In this document: piece by piece, positions 52,813 through 63,464 of the stretch
Layout of the letters: the number at the start of each line of letters is the position of its first letter
Numbering within the stretch: position 1 is the stretch's first letter
Translations under genes and position numbers: made by a program
Notes under the pieces: model-generated
What the model saw: only the letters and a program-made list of their open reading frames with translations
Told to the model about the DNA's origin: nothing
Database searches by the model: none
Assembly (NCBI GenBank): GCA_905178155.1
Contig: CAJINV010000002.1
Coordinates: 7,470,743 to 7,534,742 of the forward strand
Origin: Amoebophrya sp. A120
Taxonomy: Eukaryota; Sar; Dinophyceae; Syndiniales; Amoebophryaceae
DNA: 64,000 nucleotides
Direction of reading: 5' to 3'

Positions 52813-55800
52813 CTATGTTGTCCCACATTCTCGCAAAAACTGATCAATCAGTTCCGCTTCTCTTGCAATTCCCAGCCTCCTGTCCAGGCCGGCAGACACC
52901 CAACAAGCTTCTATCTTTTCCACCACGGTTTCCCGCAGCGTGTCGGAAAGCGTTCCCAACTTTTCGCCACTACTCGCCCCTTCGTCGAAGAATGCGGCGG
53001 TCCACAGAAAGGTCCAAAACAAAGCATTTCTCGCCGTGGGCAGCGTCGCCAAAAGCGCTCGGGCTGTGCCAGACAGATCATTTTTCCACATCATGGACAC
53101 GCGGTGTTTGAGTGCAGCGACGATAGCGGTAGTGTTGGCTTCAGGAAGAGAGCTGTGTGTTGGATCCTCTTTCTCTTGATGCTCGGTGACCGGGCAGGGT
53201 GTGGTATCTGTGACATCAATATCATCCCGCCCATCATTTTCCGCCGTTCTTTCCGTCGCAGGGTAAACACCCGTCGCGGCTACTAGACCCTTTCCACACT
53301 TGTCCGAAAAAGGCGAAGGGCTACCATCTATTCCAACGTCTTCGCCGACACTTCTATCCTGCGTCGCCATCTCCCTTCCCCAGACCACCGGGCGCAACGT
53401 TCCGCAAAATTTCTCTGGACAGTCGAACTGCTGCAGCCGGACCATGCGGTGAAGAATGCGAATCGGGAAGTTCTGTTTCCGAGGAGCTGTTTTCCCGACA
53501 AAGAAGAGGCTTTTCTCTACCGAAAAATGCCCGTCGAAGGAAACTGGGTAGCGCGACACGAGATTCAATTTTCCAAGTAGAGCTGATTTTTTCGACAATT
53601 TCGCCTCCTGGGGTAGTTGTCGCTCTTTTCCCGTTACTCTGATACTGCTCTCGGGGGCTGCATCGCTGTCTTCTACGTTCTCAACCTTATGGTGGTCCAC
53701 CTTCTGCATCTCATCCTGCTCATCGTCATTTTCCGCTAGCAAGCTCTTCGCCACGATTTCCGCGTTTCTTTCCTCCGTTTTCTCAGCTTCCGCAATTTCC
53801 AACTGGTCCCCGAGACAGAGATAGTACGACATCGCCTTGTTATTCGACAGAAGCCAGTGGTCATTTGTGTTTCCCAGTTGCGGAATTTGGTAGGACCATG
53901 AGGAAGCGCGCCACTGGCGGGGCGTGAAAGAACCCATCAAATTCAGCGGCCCCGCGTGGTATACACGCCCGTACGGCTCGGTAAAAGGAGCGAAGATGAT
54001 GCCAGGTCGAGGCTGAGTCGTATCCGGGGAAGACAGGCTGCCCAGGCTGCGCCGCAGCTCAGAAGCTGGCAGCGCAGGAAAATACCTGATCAGCGGTCGG
54101 ACGTGCTTGACGCAGGCCGAGAACACGTGAAGGAAAAGCATGTCCACGTTCGGATTAAAAGGATCGTCGCAAGAATTCGCATCAACTGAAGACAGCACCT
54201 TGTCCGTGCCGCTGGGTCTCACGTCCGTCAAATCTTCGTCTTCCGCAGAGCTATATGAAAGCCCTACGGCAGCTTTCGACGCTGCGTCTGGAGATGGTGA
54301 GCTGGCTTCTTCAGTGTCTGCACGAAATTCATCAACGTCCCTACGCGACGACAATTTCGTCTTCAAGAAAGCTGCAAAATCCAGCAGCGCTCGCTCGGTA
54401 AAGCATCCCGCTTGCAAGGGCTCCAACAAGTAGCCTTCGGACGCCGCAACACGGTGGCTGTGGACCAGACCAAGCCAGAAGGACCTTGAGTCGCGATCTT
54501 CGAAATTCTGCTCCTGAGCATCGGTATTTGTTTTCTTGTCAAGCATCATGAACCTGCTGTAGACAAACCGTTTGAAATTTTCCGGAATGAAGTAGACATC
54601 TGACTCGAGAAAGCAGTGCCACTTCATCACATTCGTTCGTGCGGAAGCCGCAGAAGAAGGCTCCACCTCCGCTACGTTCGCCTGGTAAACTGCATCTGCC
54701 ACTGCGACCATGCCGTAATGCGTTTTCTGCAGCAGGTTCCGTGTCGGCGCTGCCGCCGGCCCGCTGCCGCCGCTAGACGAGGGTGGTTCTCTTCTCGACC
54801 CGCGATTGCTGACACCGTTTCGTCCTGCAATTGTAGCCAAATCCATGCTTCCTGGCGCTTCTGACGATGATGTGGTGGGGACTTCTTTATCGACGTCACG
54901 AGAGATCCACTCATCCACACGAATCGGAGTGTGGGGGAAAACCTCCTGCAGGTTCAAGATGCGATGTTGAACCGGTGCTGCCGACGAATCACGCTGGCCA
55001 GCGGCGTCGCTGTTTGAATTCGCATCGCTTTCTACCTTTCCAGCAGATCGAAGTCGCTCGCGCAGCGACTGAACGTCTCCCACAGCGCTGCTGACCACTA
55101 TGCTCCTCACACCGTCGCAGTACGGAAAGGTTGCTTCGCGATGCTCGGTAAGGAGATCCTGCTCCTGGGGCCAGACGAGAAAAACGTGGCACGAAACGTG
55201 GATTGCTGCGCTTGCCTTATCAAATAATGGGTTTTCATTTTGCGCTTCACCAGCAGCTCCTGCAGAAATGGACGCTCCAGGTGATGTACTTTCTGGCGGT
55301 TGTAGTGCCTCCAGTATCTGTTTCCGTTCCTCCTCGTAAAGCTTCAAATCTGCCCCGGCAAGCAGATCATCCACTGCGCGCTCGGTGCTCTTTGGCCAAC
55401 GCGCGTGTGAAAAAGGTGCAGCAACCGGCTGTATGCGGCATAGGCCTGAATCTGCTTCGTGGTATAGTCGTTCGCTTTCGCTAGTATCTGCCGACGCAGC
55501 AACCTCAGCAAGCTCCATCTTCAGATTGTGCGAATAGGATTGCGGTGTCGTCTCCGCACCGAAAAGTTTGAAAATGAAATGGTCAAGGGAGTGCTGTTGA
55601 GCGAGAGATCGTCCTTGCTCAGTACTAGACGTAGCGCCATCTTCAACGGTAGCTGTAGCACTAGCAACTACACCTCCCCCTGTGCTGCCAGCCGCGACGA
55701 CATCAATCGTTTCTTTTTCCCTCCGCAACATGAAGCCCCAATCTTGCCGGATTTTGTCCTTATTGCGATTGAGCTCCTCTTCGTCGAGCTGTTCGCGCAG

Positions 55801-57855
55801 CATGTCCAAGCGCGCCGTCCAGGCCAGCTCTGCATATTCCATGATCCAGGACGGATTTCCGCAAAAGTGGCTGAACACGTAGAACTTGTGATGTTTTCTT
55901 GGCACAACTATTGACGTCGAGCTCGAGCCTATTCCTTTGGGCGGACGAGAGGACCATGCGCTTCCGCTTTCTACTCCTTCGGTGTAATTATTCCTGCGCT
56001 TCGGAACGAAAGTGCTCCGCACGGTGCTGCCGGTAGTGAAGAGGGCTTCTGCTTCTGGTGGTCTCCTTTCGGCGGGGGACGAAGGTGCAAACATCCTCAT
56101 CTCGTCCCGGTTGTAGGCGGCTTCGCTTAAAAACCTCGGCCTCGTGAACGTATTCTTCAACTGCCCCATCATTTCGCAGTGCAAAAGGACGCAATCCTGG
56201 CCGTTGGGGTTGTACAGAAACGTGTTGGGAAGGAGTTTCTTCAGGTCTTTCATTGGCTGCTTTTCGCTCGATGTTTGAGTTTCACCCCGTTCGTCATCTT
56301 CGCGTCCTCCCACCATTGAGCTTACTAGTGCCTGGTCGTGATGAAAATCCAACAGTCGAGATTGACAGCTTGAGTGCGGGGCAAAGGTGTCGTTGCTCGA
56401 TTCAACAGTGCTTCCTCTCGTGCCATCCTGCCCAGGGTCCGAATCTTGGCGTTGCCGGGCGTCAGCAAAAGTTTCTCGGGAAGATACATTGTCCTCGACT
56501 CCTCGGGTTTCACTTGCCCAGGCGGGCGATTCATGGTGAAGAAAACTCGCAATCACGGTACACGTCTCGAGAACTTCGGTCGTGTCAAAGCGAATGCTAG
56601 TTCGAGGATCATCTTCCGCGAGAACGCTATCAGGAACGCCGCCGTATCCACACAAGCCTAAACTTTCCAAACCGACGCTCCCAGCAACATTGGTCCCCGG
56701 CAGCCCGGATTCCAAGAAGTGCGCTTTGCCGGCGAATGCGCTGTAGTAGGCGAACATTTCGGACATGGTGGGGAAAACGGAACTCCAAGTTGATGGTGTC
56801 ATCTTTACGTTGACATCCCCCGATAATTGGCTTCCCGAACCTGCCGAGCTGATTTCATCTGGTGTGCTGCTGATCGTGCCCTCATCTTCAGATCTTGCAG
56901 AAGACGCTGTCGTCTCGAAAATGCAATCACTCCAAAATTCGAACCAGCGCTGTATGATGATCTCCATTTGCCAAGTTGCGGTCGTGTGAAGAGACGGTCC
57001 AGCGGCCGAGACAGCAGACTCCGTTTGTCTGTGGAGATCCGCCTGATGTCCTTCGCTAATTCGACCTCCATCAGCCCCATGCTCGGATGAGTGATCGTTT
57101 GCGTTTGCGGAAGGCTCACTACTACTTAAAGTTTTCTCCGCAGCATCGCTCCCATAGCCGTACGTGTTGATGCGCGACCAGAGCTTCTCGTGACAAAGCA
57201 AACCCAGAAGTGCCTCCCCGGCCGGACACGTCAGGTGGTAGAGATTATTTTTCAGCGTGCTGGAGGCGCCGGCGCCAAAGTTCTCTTCATCTCCGTACAA
57301 CAGTGCGAAGTAGGAGAGCACACGGACAACGGAACTCGCTCCTGCTGCCGCGTCGTGGTAGTCGATAAACAAATGTCGACAAAGCAGGTCGGTGTCCAGA
57401 TCTTGGTCCAAGAAGCGCTGTGCGATTTTGTGTTCTACGAGATGTTGAGCGCTCTCGTTGCTTGCTCCAACAGTGGCGCGGCCTACTTCGTGCCCATGCT
57501 GTTCGAGCTCTGTGGTCGGCGTTGTAGCGAAGCCGCGAACCGCTCCGGAGCCTCTCCATGCCCTCGCCCCGCCGGATCGCAGCTGCCCAAACGAAAGCCC
57601 GGCTCTGCGCGCAACTCGGAACACGAGCTCGAGGTTGTGCCTCAGCGTAGTGCCTTTCCAGCAGTCGCATTTTGATTTTGTAAGAAGACTTCTTGCCTGG
57701 ACAACTGTAGAAAATGCAGACGGCGAAGGACTTGCACCAAAAGCTGTCAAATGAACCAGTATCCCAGTTGTAAGCGCTACAAAAAAACGAGGCACCATAA
57801 TGAAGCAGCTTCGGCCGACGCCTCTGCTCCTCGTTTTGCGATCTGAATTCATCAT
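52813..57855 (-). CDS. Very large GT31/core-1 galactosyltransferase-like protein
   Basis: A single open frame. Good ATG starts lie at 57855 (MMNSDRK) and 57798 (MVPRFFVALTTGILVHLTAF, a signal or anchor helix); the frame open to 57912 begins with GTG. The conserved-looking part lies in the second half: HVSCHVFLVWPQEQDLLTEH, REATFPYCDGVRSIVVSS, then KTHYGMVAVADAVYQANV. Next come KWHCFLESDVYFIPENFKRF in the place of the DxD region, and SFWLGLVHSHR with an LLEPLQAGCFTERALLDF block like the GT31 acceptor-side motif. Known family: beta-1,3-glycosyltransferases of the secretory pathway that extend O-glycans. Oddities are length (about 1,680 aa against about 360), Ser/Ala/Glu-rich insertions and ESD instead of DDD. 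A large N-terminal region (KFYVFSHFCGNPSWIMEYAE) is unassigned. Confidence 0.58.
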   Translation of the reverse strand: MMNSDRKTRSRGVGRSCFIMVPRFFVALTTGILVHLTAFGASPSPSAFSTVVQARSLLTKSKCDCWKGTTLRHNLELVFRVARRAGLSFGQLRSGGARAWRGSGAVRGFATTPTTELEQHGHEVGRATVGASNESAQHLVEHKIAQRFLDQDLDTDLLCRHLFIDYHDAAAGASSVVRVLSYFALLYGDEENFGAGASSTLKNNLYHLTCPAGEALLGLLCHEKLWSRINTYGYGSDAAEKTLSSSEPSANANDHSSEHGADGGRISEGHQADLHRQTESAVSAAGPSLHTTATWQMEIIIQRWFEFWSDCIFETTASSARSEDEGTISSTPDEISSAGSGSQLSGDVNVKMTPSTWSSVFPTMSEMFAYYSAFAGKAHFLESGLPGTNVAGSVGLESLGLCGYGGVPDSVLAEDDPRTSIRFDTTEVLETCTVIASFLHHESPAWASETRGVEDNVSSRETFADARQRQDSDPGQDGTRGSTVESSNDTFAPHSSCQSRLLDFHHDQALVSSMVGGREDDERGETQTSSEKQPMKDLKKLLPNTFLYNPNGQDCVLLHCEMMGQLKNTFTRPRFLSEAAYNRDEMRMFAPSSPAERRPPEAEALFTTGSTVRSTFVPKRRNNYTEGVESGSAWSSRPPKGIGSSSTSIVVPRKHHKFYVFSHFCGNPSWIMEYAELAWTARLDMLREQLDEEELNRNKDKIRQDWGFMLRREKETIDVVAAGSTGGGVVASATATVEDGATSSTEQGRSLAQQHSLDHFIFKLFGAETTPQSYSHNLKMELAEVAASADTSESERLYHEADSGLCRIQPVAAPFSHARWPKSTERAVDDLLAGADLKLYEEERKQILEALQPPESTSPGASISAGAAGEAQNENPLFDKASAAIHVSCHVFLVWPQEQDLLTEHREATFPYCDGVRSIVVSSAVGDVQSLRERLRSAGKVESDANSNSDAAGQRDSSAAPVQHRILNLQEVFPHTPIRVDEWISRDVDKEVPTTSSSEAPGSMDLATIAGRNGVSNRGSRREPPSSSGGSGPAAAPTRNLLQKTHYGMVAVADAVYQANVAEVEPSSAASARTNVMKWHCFLESDVYFIPENFKRFVYSRFMMLDKKTNTDAQEQNFEDRDSRSFWLGLVHSHRVAASEGYLLEPLQAGCFTERALLDFAAFLKTKLSSRRDVDEFRADTEEASSPSPDAASKAAVGLSYSSAEDEDLTDVRPSGTDKVLSSVDANSCDDPFNPNVDMLFLHVFSACVKHVRPLIRYFPALPASELRRSLGSLSSPDTTQPRPGIIFAPFTEPYGRVYHAGPLNLMGSFTPRQWRASSWSYQIPQLGNTNDHWLLSNNKAMSYYLCLGDQLEIAEAEKTEERNAEIVAKSLLAENDDEQDEMQKVDHHKVENVEDSDAAPESSIRVTGKERQLPQEAKLSKKSALLGKLNLVSRYPVSFDGHFSVEKSLFFVGKTAPRKQNFPIRILHRMVRLQQFDCPEKFCGTLRPVVWGREMATQDRSVGEDVGIDGSPSPFSDKCGKGLVAATGVYPATERTAENDGRDDIDVTDTTPCPVTEHQEKEDPTHSSLPEANTTAIVAALKHRVSMMWKNDLSGTARALLATLPTARNALFWTFLWTAAFFDEGASSGEKLGTLSDTLRETVVEKIEACWVSAGLDRRLGIAREAELIDQFLRECGTT

Positions 57856-57912
57856 GAGTTTACATCCGTCGTATGTGTAGGACGGACGGGGCAACGCGCT
57901 ACCCAACAGCAC

Positions 57913-58709
57913 AATGAAATTGCCGCTCGGTCATCAAGGTCAAACGTGAGGCACTACACCTATCCTTACTTGCCGTTCAGGGGAAGACAAGAAAATGCAT
58001 CTACTCTCATCGTCACCTGCAGAAGAGGTTGACTCATGGAACTTCCACACCACGAACGAACGAACCAACATCAGAACTTTGAAAACCACGCTTGATCTTC
58101 TCAGACGCGATCATCCGACGCGGGGCCGGGGGACCGGCAACGTGACAGGAGGTGCTGACGAATAAAACGTCAGAACTGTGAAACCACCTACACCTCATTT
58201 TTCAATAGATACGGTGTTCTAATTTGATCGCGTCGACGTCTGTCACGACGATCTTATTTCGATCTCCTGGTCCTGCTTTATTCTCAACTGCGAACTATGC
58301 GGCTGTGCTTGGTTCTTTGTGTTCTTCTTCTTCTTTACCAGCATCTTAGAATGACCCACTTTTCTTTTTTCCCCACCTTCTCCCGCATCTTCCATCCCCT
58401 GGCACAACACTGGTGTGCGCGTCCTCGCGAAGTTTGTATTGCTCCAGCTTACCGATCAACGCGCCCGTCGTTTGGCTTCTGCGTAGAGCGTGCAGGCCTG
58501 TCTTGGCCGTCGGAAACAGATCGTGCGATATCCCATGATCGTAATGCGGTCGTGCCGGCCTTTGCTGCTTTGCCGAGGCGACATGGCCGGTACCTGTGGT
58601 CATGATGGAAAAGAACAGTGGAGCCAGTGTCTCGCAGTTTTTGACTTCGTCGACCCATATTGGTTGTACCCAGCTGTAGAACAAGAAAACGCGGCACCAA
58701 TCTAGATGT
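57913..58709. other. Intergenic region
   Basis: About 800 bp. A minus-strand frame from about 58680 to 58346 (HYDHGISHDLFPTAKTGLHA) is mildly protein-like and might be a 3' exon of the next gene. A plus-strand frame at 58297-58605 starts with a hydrophobic leader but has no other support. Confidence 0.3.
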
Positions 58710-60950
58710 TCATGTTCCTGGACCAGCGCGAACGAAGAGACCAACAAATAACAACCACACACACACTGAACAAAAAATATTAAAGCACTCGACTTTATTC
58801 AGAATACCACTCTCCACGATCAACGGCGGCGGCACGTTGACCTTCTGTGCGCGCCACAGGAAGGGTCGCATGTGCCGGATGTACCAGTGGCGCCTGTTGC
58901 GGATGATGCCGTGCCGCAACGGGAAGGTGACCCGGTGTTGCCGCAAGAACTGGCTGGGCTGCTCCGGCAGCGCGATGAGTCTCTTGAACATCTGCTGGTA
59001 GAATTTCCGAGCGGTGATCGGCCTTCTCTCTGGCAAATACCGCTGCTCCAGCTTCACCAGCTCGTCCCGCAAAATTTCGCACGTCGCAAAATCCTTCTCG
59101 ATTAGCTTGATCGTGATCTGCCGCGAGTCTAGAGTACTAGGGGGCTGGTGGTCAGCAGAGGGCCTGGTAGCAGTAGGAGCTGCAGACGTAGAAGAGCTGC
59201 CAGAGTTAGAGGGACTTCGAGAAGAAGTTGCAACAACATCACCAAATCTGTACTCGTCGTTCCGCAAGACCGCCTCGACGGCTTCTTCGAGCAAAATCCG
59301 TGCGGAGTCCCGGGGCTCGTAGCCGTAAAGACCCATTCCGAGGTGCTGCATGATGATCGTGTGCCTATCTCTCCCCAAGGGAAAAGTTTCGTTCGAGATT
59401 GCATTTTTCGTGGCCCCAGCTCCACTCGTGGATGTAGAGAAAAACCTCAGAGTCGCTTTGCTTTTTTGCAAGGGTTTTTTGGAAGATGTAGTAGATGGAA
59501 CTGTTGCGGGCACCGCACGCAGCGAAGATCCGCTGTGGCCCGCGACGACGTTCCTTGACTCGTACAACTCTTTACCTTCTCCAAAGCTCCGACTGCGGAA
59601 TGAATCTTCAGCGGCAATGCGCGAACTCTGTCCAGGCAACCACGACATTGTGGACCCGAACGACGCAGTTGCACTTGAAGATGTTGAGGCCCGCTCCTCT
59701 TCCTCGGTCAGAAGCGCGCTTTTGTCAAACGCTAACGTTTTCCGCAGCCCCTGCTTCACGCAGTGTCGGAGCCGTTGCGCCGCATCCAGCGCCGAACCCT
59801 GCCAAAAGTACGGCGTTATCAAGAAACTCAGCCGGTCGCAGAGTTCGTGCAGTGCAGGGGTGTCGTCCGAGCAGTCAAAGTGACTTTCTGTTGATGAAGA
59901 ACTTTCATTGGATCCGCCTCCCAGCAGCTCCTGTTCCGCCAGATCGTGCTCGTCTTCTCCAAACCGCCACGCAGACGCATGACCTGATGTTGAAGGCGCA
60001 GTCGGTACTGTGACCACATCCCCGATGTCCAGTTGCGGGCTCGCCTGCTCAAAATACGTGCGATTCCGCTTTTCCAGGATCCGCCGGGACTCGCGGAACA
60101 CGTCCTTCACCTTCTCTTCGCCGATGCTTTCCAAAACATCCAACGAGAAACCCCGGCTGGGAAGAAAGTTGGGAATCATCGGGACCAACCAGCTGGTCGT
60201 TGTACTAGAATTCGTTCTTGCAGATGATGAAGATGAAGATCCTCCGGGACGAGATGATGAGGAGCTGCTGGCACCACTACCGGTGCTGGTGCCAGCAAAC
60301 GATGTAGGTGCTTGCTCATCTGCAAATGCGCTAAAACCCCTCTTCCCCCGGTCCCCGGCGTCCTTCCGGTACCGAAACAGGTCTCCGTGGTGGACTTCCA
60401 CCGACCCGAATCCCGGAAGTTCAAATTCGGCTATCTTACCCCGGTACCGCGGCCCGCGCAAAGCGTCGGCGAACATGTTGGTGCTCTGGTTTGTTTCTGT
60501 AGCGGTGCTGCACTGCGCGCCGGTGCTGCTGCTTGAGGTCGCAGAGGAAGATGAAGAGGATCCTCCTGAGGAGGTTCCCCCGGTCGTTGTACAAACACTC
60601 TCTGCTCCACCATGTCCATGACCAGCAACATCTCCGGGTTCGAAGTGAATCCCGAACCGCTCATTGGCACGCTGGTGCGCGGTCTTCAGCGTCTTGTCGT
60701 ACTGTCCCCCGCTGGGGTTAAGCATCTGGGGGCTCTTCTGCTCCAGTTTTGGGCCCAACTGCCGAATGTAGTCGACGTGGAGCTTATTGGCCCGGTCCCG
60801 GAACCGAGAAAACCGGTTCTTGCCGCCGCCCTGCCAGCCCGGCGCAAACCGGTGGTGCGCGCGGGAGAGCTTGAACAGATTCGGGCGGTGGGAGGAGGAA
60901 GAGCAAGCTGACGCGGGGACGAAAACAACTACCTGGGAAACGAACGACAT
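58710..60950 (-). CDS. Basic protein of unknown function, possibly organellar
   Basis: The frame begins MSFVSQVVVFVPASACSSSS, with few acidic residues, followed by RFAPGWQGGGKNRFSRFRDR and LHVDYIRQLGPKLEQKSPQM, a compact basic block. Middle parts are long Ser/Thr/Gly runs. The C-terminal third returns to ordered sequence (IEKDFATCEILRDELVKLEQ, ARKFYQQMFKRLIALPEQPS, LRQHRVTFPLRHGIIRNRRH), again strongly basic. Basic ends with a Ser/Arg-rich leader are what one sees in mitochondrial ribosomal proteins of alveolates, but I cannot name a family. The final 30 codons, hydrophobic and after LIVE, may be intron read-through. Confidence 0.6.
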   Translation of the reverse strand: MSFVSQVVVFVPASACSSSSHRPNLFKLSRAHHRFAPGWQGGGKNRFSRFRDRANKLHVDYIRQLGPKLEQKSPQMLNPSGGQYDKTLKTAHQRANERFGIHFEPGDVAGHGHGGAESVCTTTGGTSSGGSSSSSSATSSSSTGAQCSTATETNQSTNMFADALRGPRYRGKIAEFELPGFGSVEVHHGDLFRYRKDAGDRGKRGFSAFADEQAPTSFAGTSTGSGASSSSSSRPGGSSSSSSARTNSSTTTSWLVPMIPNFLPSRGFSLDVLESIGEEKVKDVFRESRRILEKRNRTYFEQASPQLDIGDVVTVPTAPSTSGHASAWRFGEDEHDLAEQELLGGGSNESSSSTESHFDCSDDTPALHELCDRLSFLITPYFWQGSALDAAQRLRHCVKQGLRKTLAFDKSALLTEEEERASTSSSATASFGSTMSWLPGQSSRIAAEDSFRSRSFGEGKELYESRNVVAGHSGSSLRAVPATVPSTTSSKKPLQKSKATLRFFSTSTSGAGATKNAISNETFPLGRDRHTIIMQHLGMGLYGYEPRDSARILLEEAVEAVLRNDEYRFGDVVATSSRSPSNSGSSSTSAAPTATRPSADHQPPSTLDSRQITIKLIEKDFATCEILRDELVKLEQRYLPERRPITARKFYQQMFKRLIALPEQPSQFLRQHRVTFPLRHGIIRNRRHWYIRHMRPFLWRAQKVNVPPPLIVESGILNKVECFNIFCSVCVWLLFVGLFVRAGPGT

Positions 60951-61254
60951 TGGAGCCGCCCTTAGGGAAAAATCATGTACAGTTACACCAGTAGCAGTAC
61001 TACATGAATATGCTGAAAGCTCGCAAATTGATTCCCCATCCGAAAATCAAACTAAATGCTGATGGGCGCCCTTGTACTAGTTGTAGTTCTTCAGCATCCA
61101 TGCCCATGAAAAATAACACTTAGTCGCATGCTGACCATCGGATTTTTCTGGCCGGCAGCGCATTTAGAAAGTCAACAAAACGACTACGGGCCAAAACATA
61201 GATTGAACAATAGGACGCTGTCAGGCTACTCGGACTATACGAGCAGGCATGCCT
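60951..61254. other. Upstream region of the basic-protein gene
   Basis: About 300 bp of ordinary composition before the GC-rich island. Likely contains the gene's leader and promoter. No motif recognised. Confidence 0.35.
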
Positions 61255-62770
61255 GCGGGGAGTAATATTGACACCGGCCCCCCCGAGGAGCCGAATTGGC
61301 GACCCCGGACCTAGTAGGTACACGACAAGGACAGGGCGCGGGGCATGCAGCTGCTCTGCGGGCAGGCTGGCCTAATAGCCGACACAACAAACCGGGCAAG
61401 CCACAAAACACGGCGCCCAATTATGGCCATCGCGACGGAAAAGGGCAGCACGGGCGACGCCACACAACGCGGGGCCGGAACGGGGCGACACCTCCAACCC
61501 TGGGCCCACCTTGCCAGAAGTTGCAAAGTGAGTCGAAGGCCGCAGGCTTCGCACTGGCAGACCGGGGCCGCCGCGGGGCCGCCCAGCCAGAAGCCAAAAG
61601 AAAGCGGCCGGGCGCGCAATCAGGTTGGCGCGCGCCGGCCAAAAGGCGGGAAGGCAAGGCCGGGGGCACACAAAACAAAGGGCCCGCCCCTGAAAGGGCC
61701 GCGGGCCGAGGAAGCCGGCAGATCCAGAAGGGCCGTCGGCGGCCCCCAGTTAACACAAAAAGTAAGAGGCGCGCCGGCTGGGCTGCGGCCCCCCGGATGG
61801 AGATATCTGCGCGCCGCTTGGATATCTTCTAAGTACATGGGAACGGTACTGGTTCCAAACAAAGGGCGCGCGCCTGGCCCCGGGCTCCGCCCCACCCGGG
61901 GCCAAAATAAGGCGCCGGGGCGCCTCGCCGCCTGCCTGCGTGCTGCCATACCAGAAGGCGCGCGCGCGCCGGGCCGGAGGCGCGCAAAGGTCTCGCCCCC
62001 CATTATTGGGCGAGGGAGGGGCGGGGCGGCAAAGTCGCCACAAGGAAGCAAGCCCCCGCCCGGACGACTGTCGCCCGAGTTCGCGCGCTGTCGAACGAAC
62101 ACGGGGGCGCTTGGTCAATCGCAGGGCTCGGGGGCGCGCAACGCGCTCCCTTAGAAGGGTGCGCGCTGGCCAATGGGGGCGCGCACGCCGGGCGGTCTTC
62201 TGCGGGCCGGGGGCCTCGCGCTCTTGAGGGAGGCCAATAGGGCAGCGCTCGCGCCCTGAAAGGGAGGCGGGCGCCGCCTCTTCGATTGGGGGGCCCAGTG
62301 GACCTATCGCCGCAAATGTGCCGGCCCGCTATGCCACCCCTAGCTTTTATTTACCCGGCCAGGCGAAACCCTGCCCCGAGACCTTGGCGGCCTCCCATTG
62401 TTTGCCCGGCCGGGAGACCGCAGGGCGGCACGATGCAAGGGGCGGGGCGAACTGCCTGCGGCGGGGCCCTCTGTCCCTCCTCGTTAGCTCGGGCGCGGTA
62501 GTGTTCACGCGTGCGCTCCTCGTTGTGCCAGAGAATACGGTCGGGGTGAGCTGCTCGATGTCCTGGGGCCGGTGGCCAAGAAACAAAGGCGCCGCCGCCG
62601 GGCTTCCCCACCGCGCTCCCCCATGCTGCAGGCCCCCCGGTTTGGGGGAGGGGGGGTTCGCTCTGGGCGCCGGCGCCGGCCGCCGCGGCGCTGTGGCCCC
62701 CCTCCGGTTGCGCGAGCTCGGAAACTGGGGCGCAGGGCTCTACCAGCGCCGTCGACTTGGTTGAAAGGGT
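61255..62770. other. GC-rich island with no recognisable gene
   Basis: About 1.5 kb of strongly G+C-rich DNA. All phases on both strands stay open for 80-270 codons, giving Arg/Ala/Gly/Pro-rich nonsense without motifs. The edges are abrupt (near 61255, and near 62770 where normal composition resumes). It resembles the blocks at 10960-13330 in composition, but I found no long shared sequence by eye. Confidence 0.5.
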
Positions 62771-63464
62771 CCCTCGTCTCCTTCGCCAACGTCCCGGCCT
62801 GTGCGAACAATATCGCCCGCGTCAATGTGATCGCAGGCAGAAAATATATAGTGACTCGCGAGCGGAAGGCTAATAAAAAGAATAGCGGCGCCGGTGGTCT
62901 CCTACTTCCGACTGTTCGGCGGTTGTTAGCGAACAAACATCGGCGAATACGGCAGAAGTGCTCGTTTGCCACATGCTCTTCGTCGGGGTGTGGTGGGGCA
63001 ACGCCCAGTATTCATTGTGATCCGACTACACTTAGGCAAGCACTCTACCTATGTCACAAATGCCGCCGGCTGGGAGTAGGCGGAACTCTAGCTTCTCTGT
63101 CTTCCAACTTGAGTCTTGATCTTGCTTCCACGTCGATACATGTATCGCGTCTTTTGATTATATTCATGTTTCAGCTTCTCGTAGTCACTAGGTAAGTTCG
63201 CAGCTTGAGCTTACACTATCACGGAAGTAGCTTTATTTCTCTGTCGTATTCATGATTACATACGTAGGTCACTGGGCATGCACTAATCTAACTTAGAAAA
63301 TGAAAATCAAAATGCTGGTAATGCAGCAACATTTGAGCAATCGTACATGTAGAAAATATGAAGTGCTCTCAAAGTAGATTGAAAAGCCATATTAAAAAGA
63401 TCACAACACACCACGAGATCGACCATCATACATCAACACCCCCAATGCGAAAACCTCCCGTCCA
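62771..63464. other. Intergenic region
   Basis: Ordinary to AT-rich DNA downstream of the right-edge gene. Nothing recognised. Confidence 0.35.

Noticed and set aside
54000-57675. Many 60-160-codon plus-strand frames over the glycosyltransferase-like gene
   Set aside because: They are antisense shadows of one continuous minus-strand frame.
58297-58605. Plus-strand frame with a hydrophobic leader
   Set aside because: It would be the only plus-strand gene, overlaps a plausible minus frame and has no recognisable mature part.
61255-62770. A 269-codon plus-strand frame and its overlapping partners
   Set aside because: Same reason: composition-driven open frames with no protein character.
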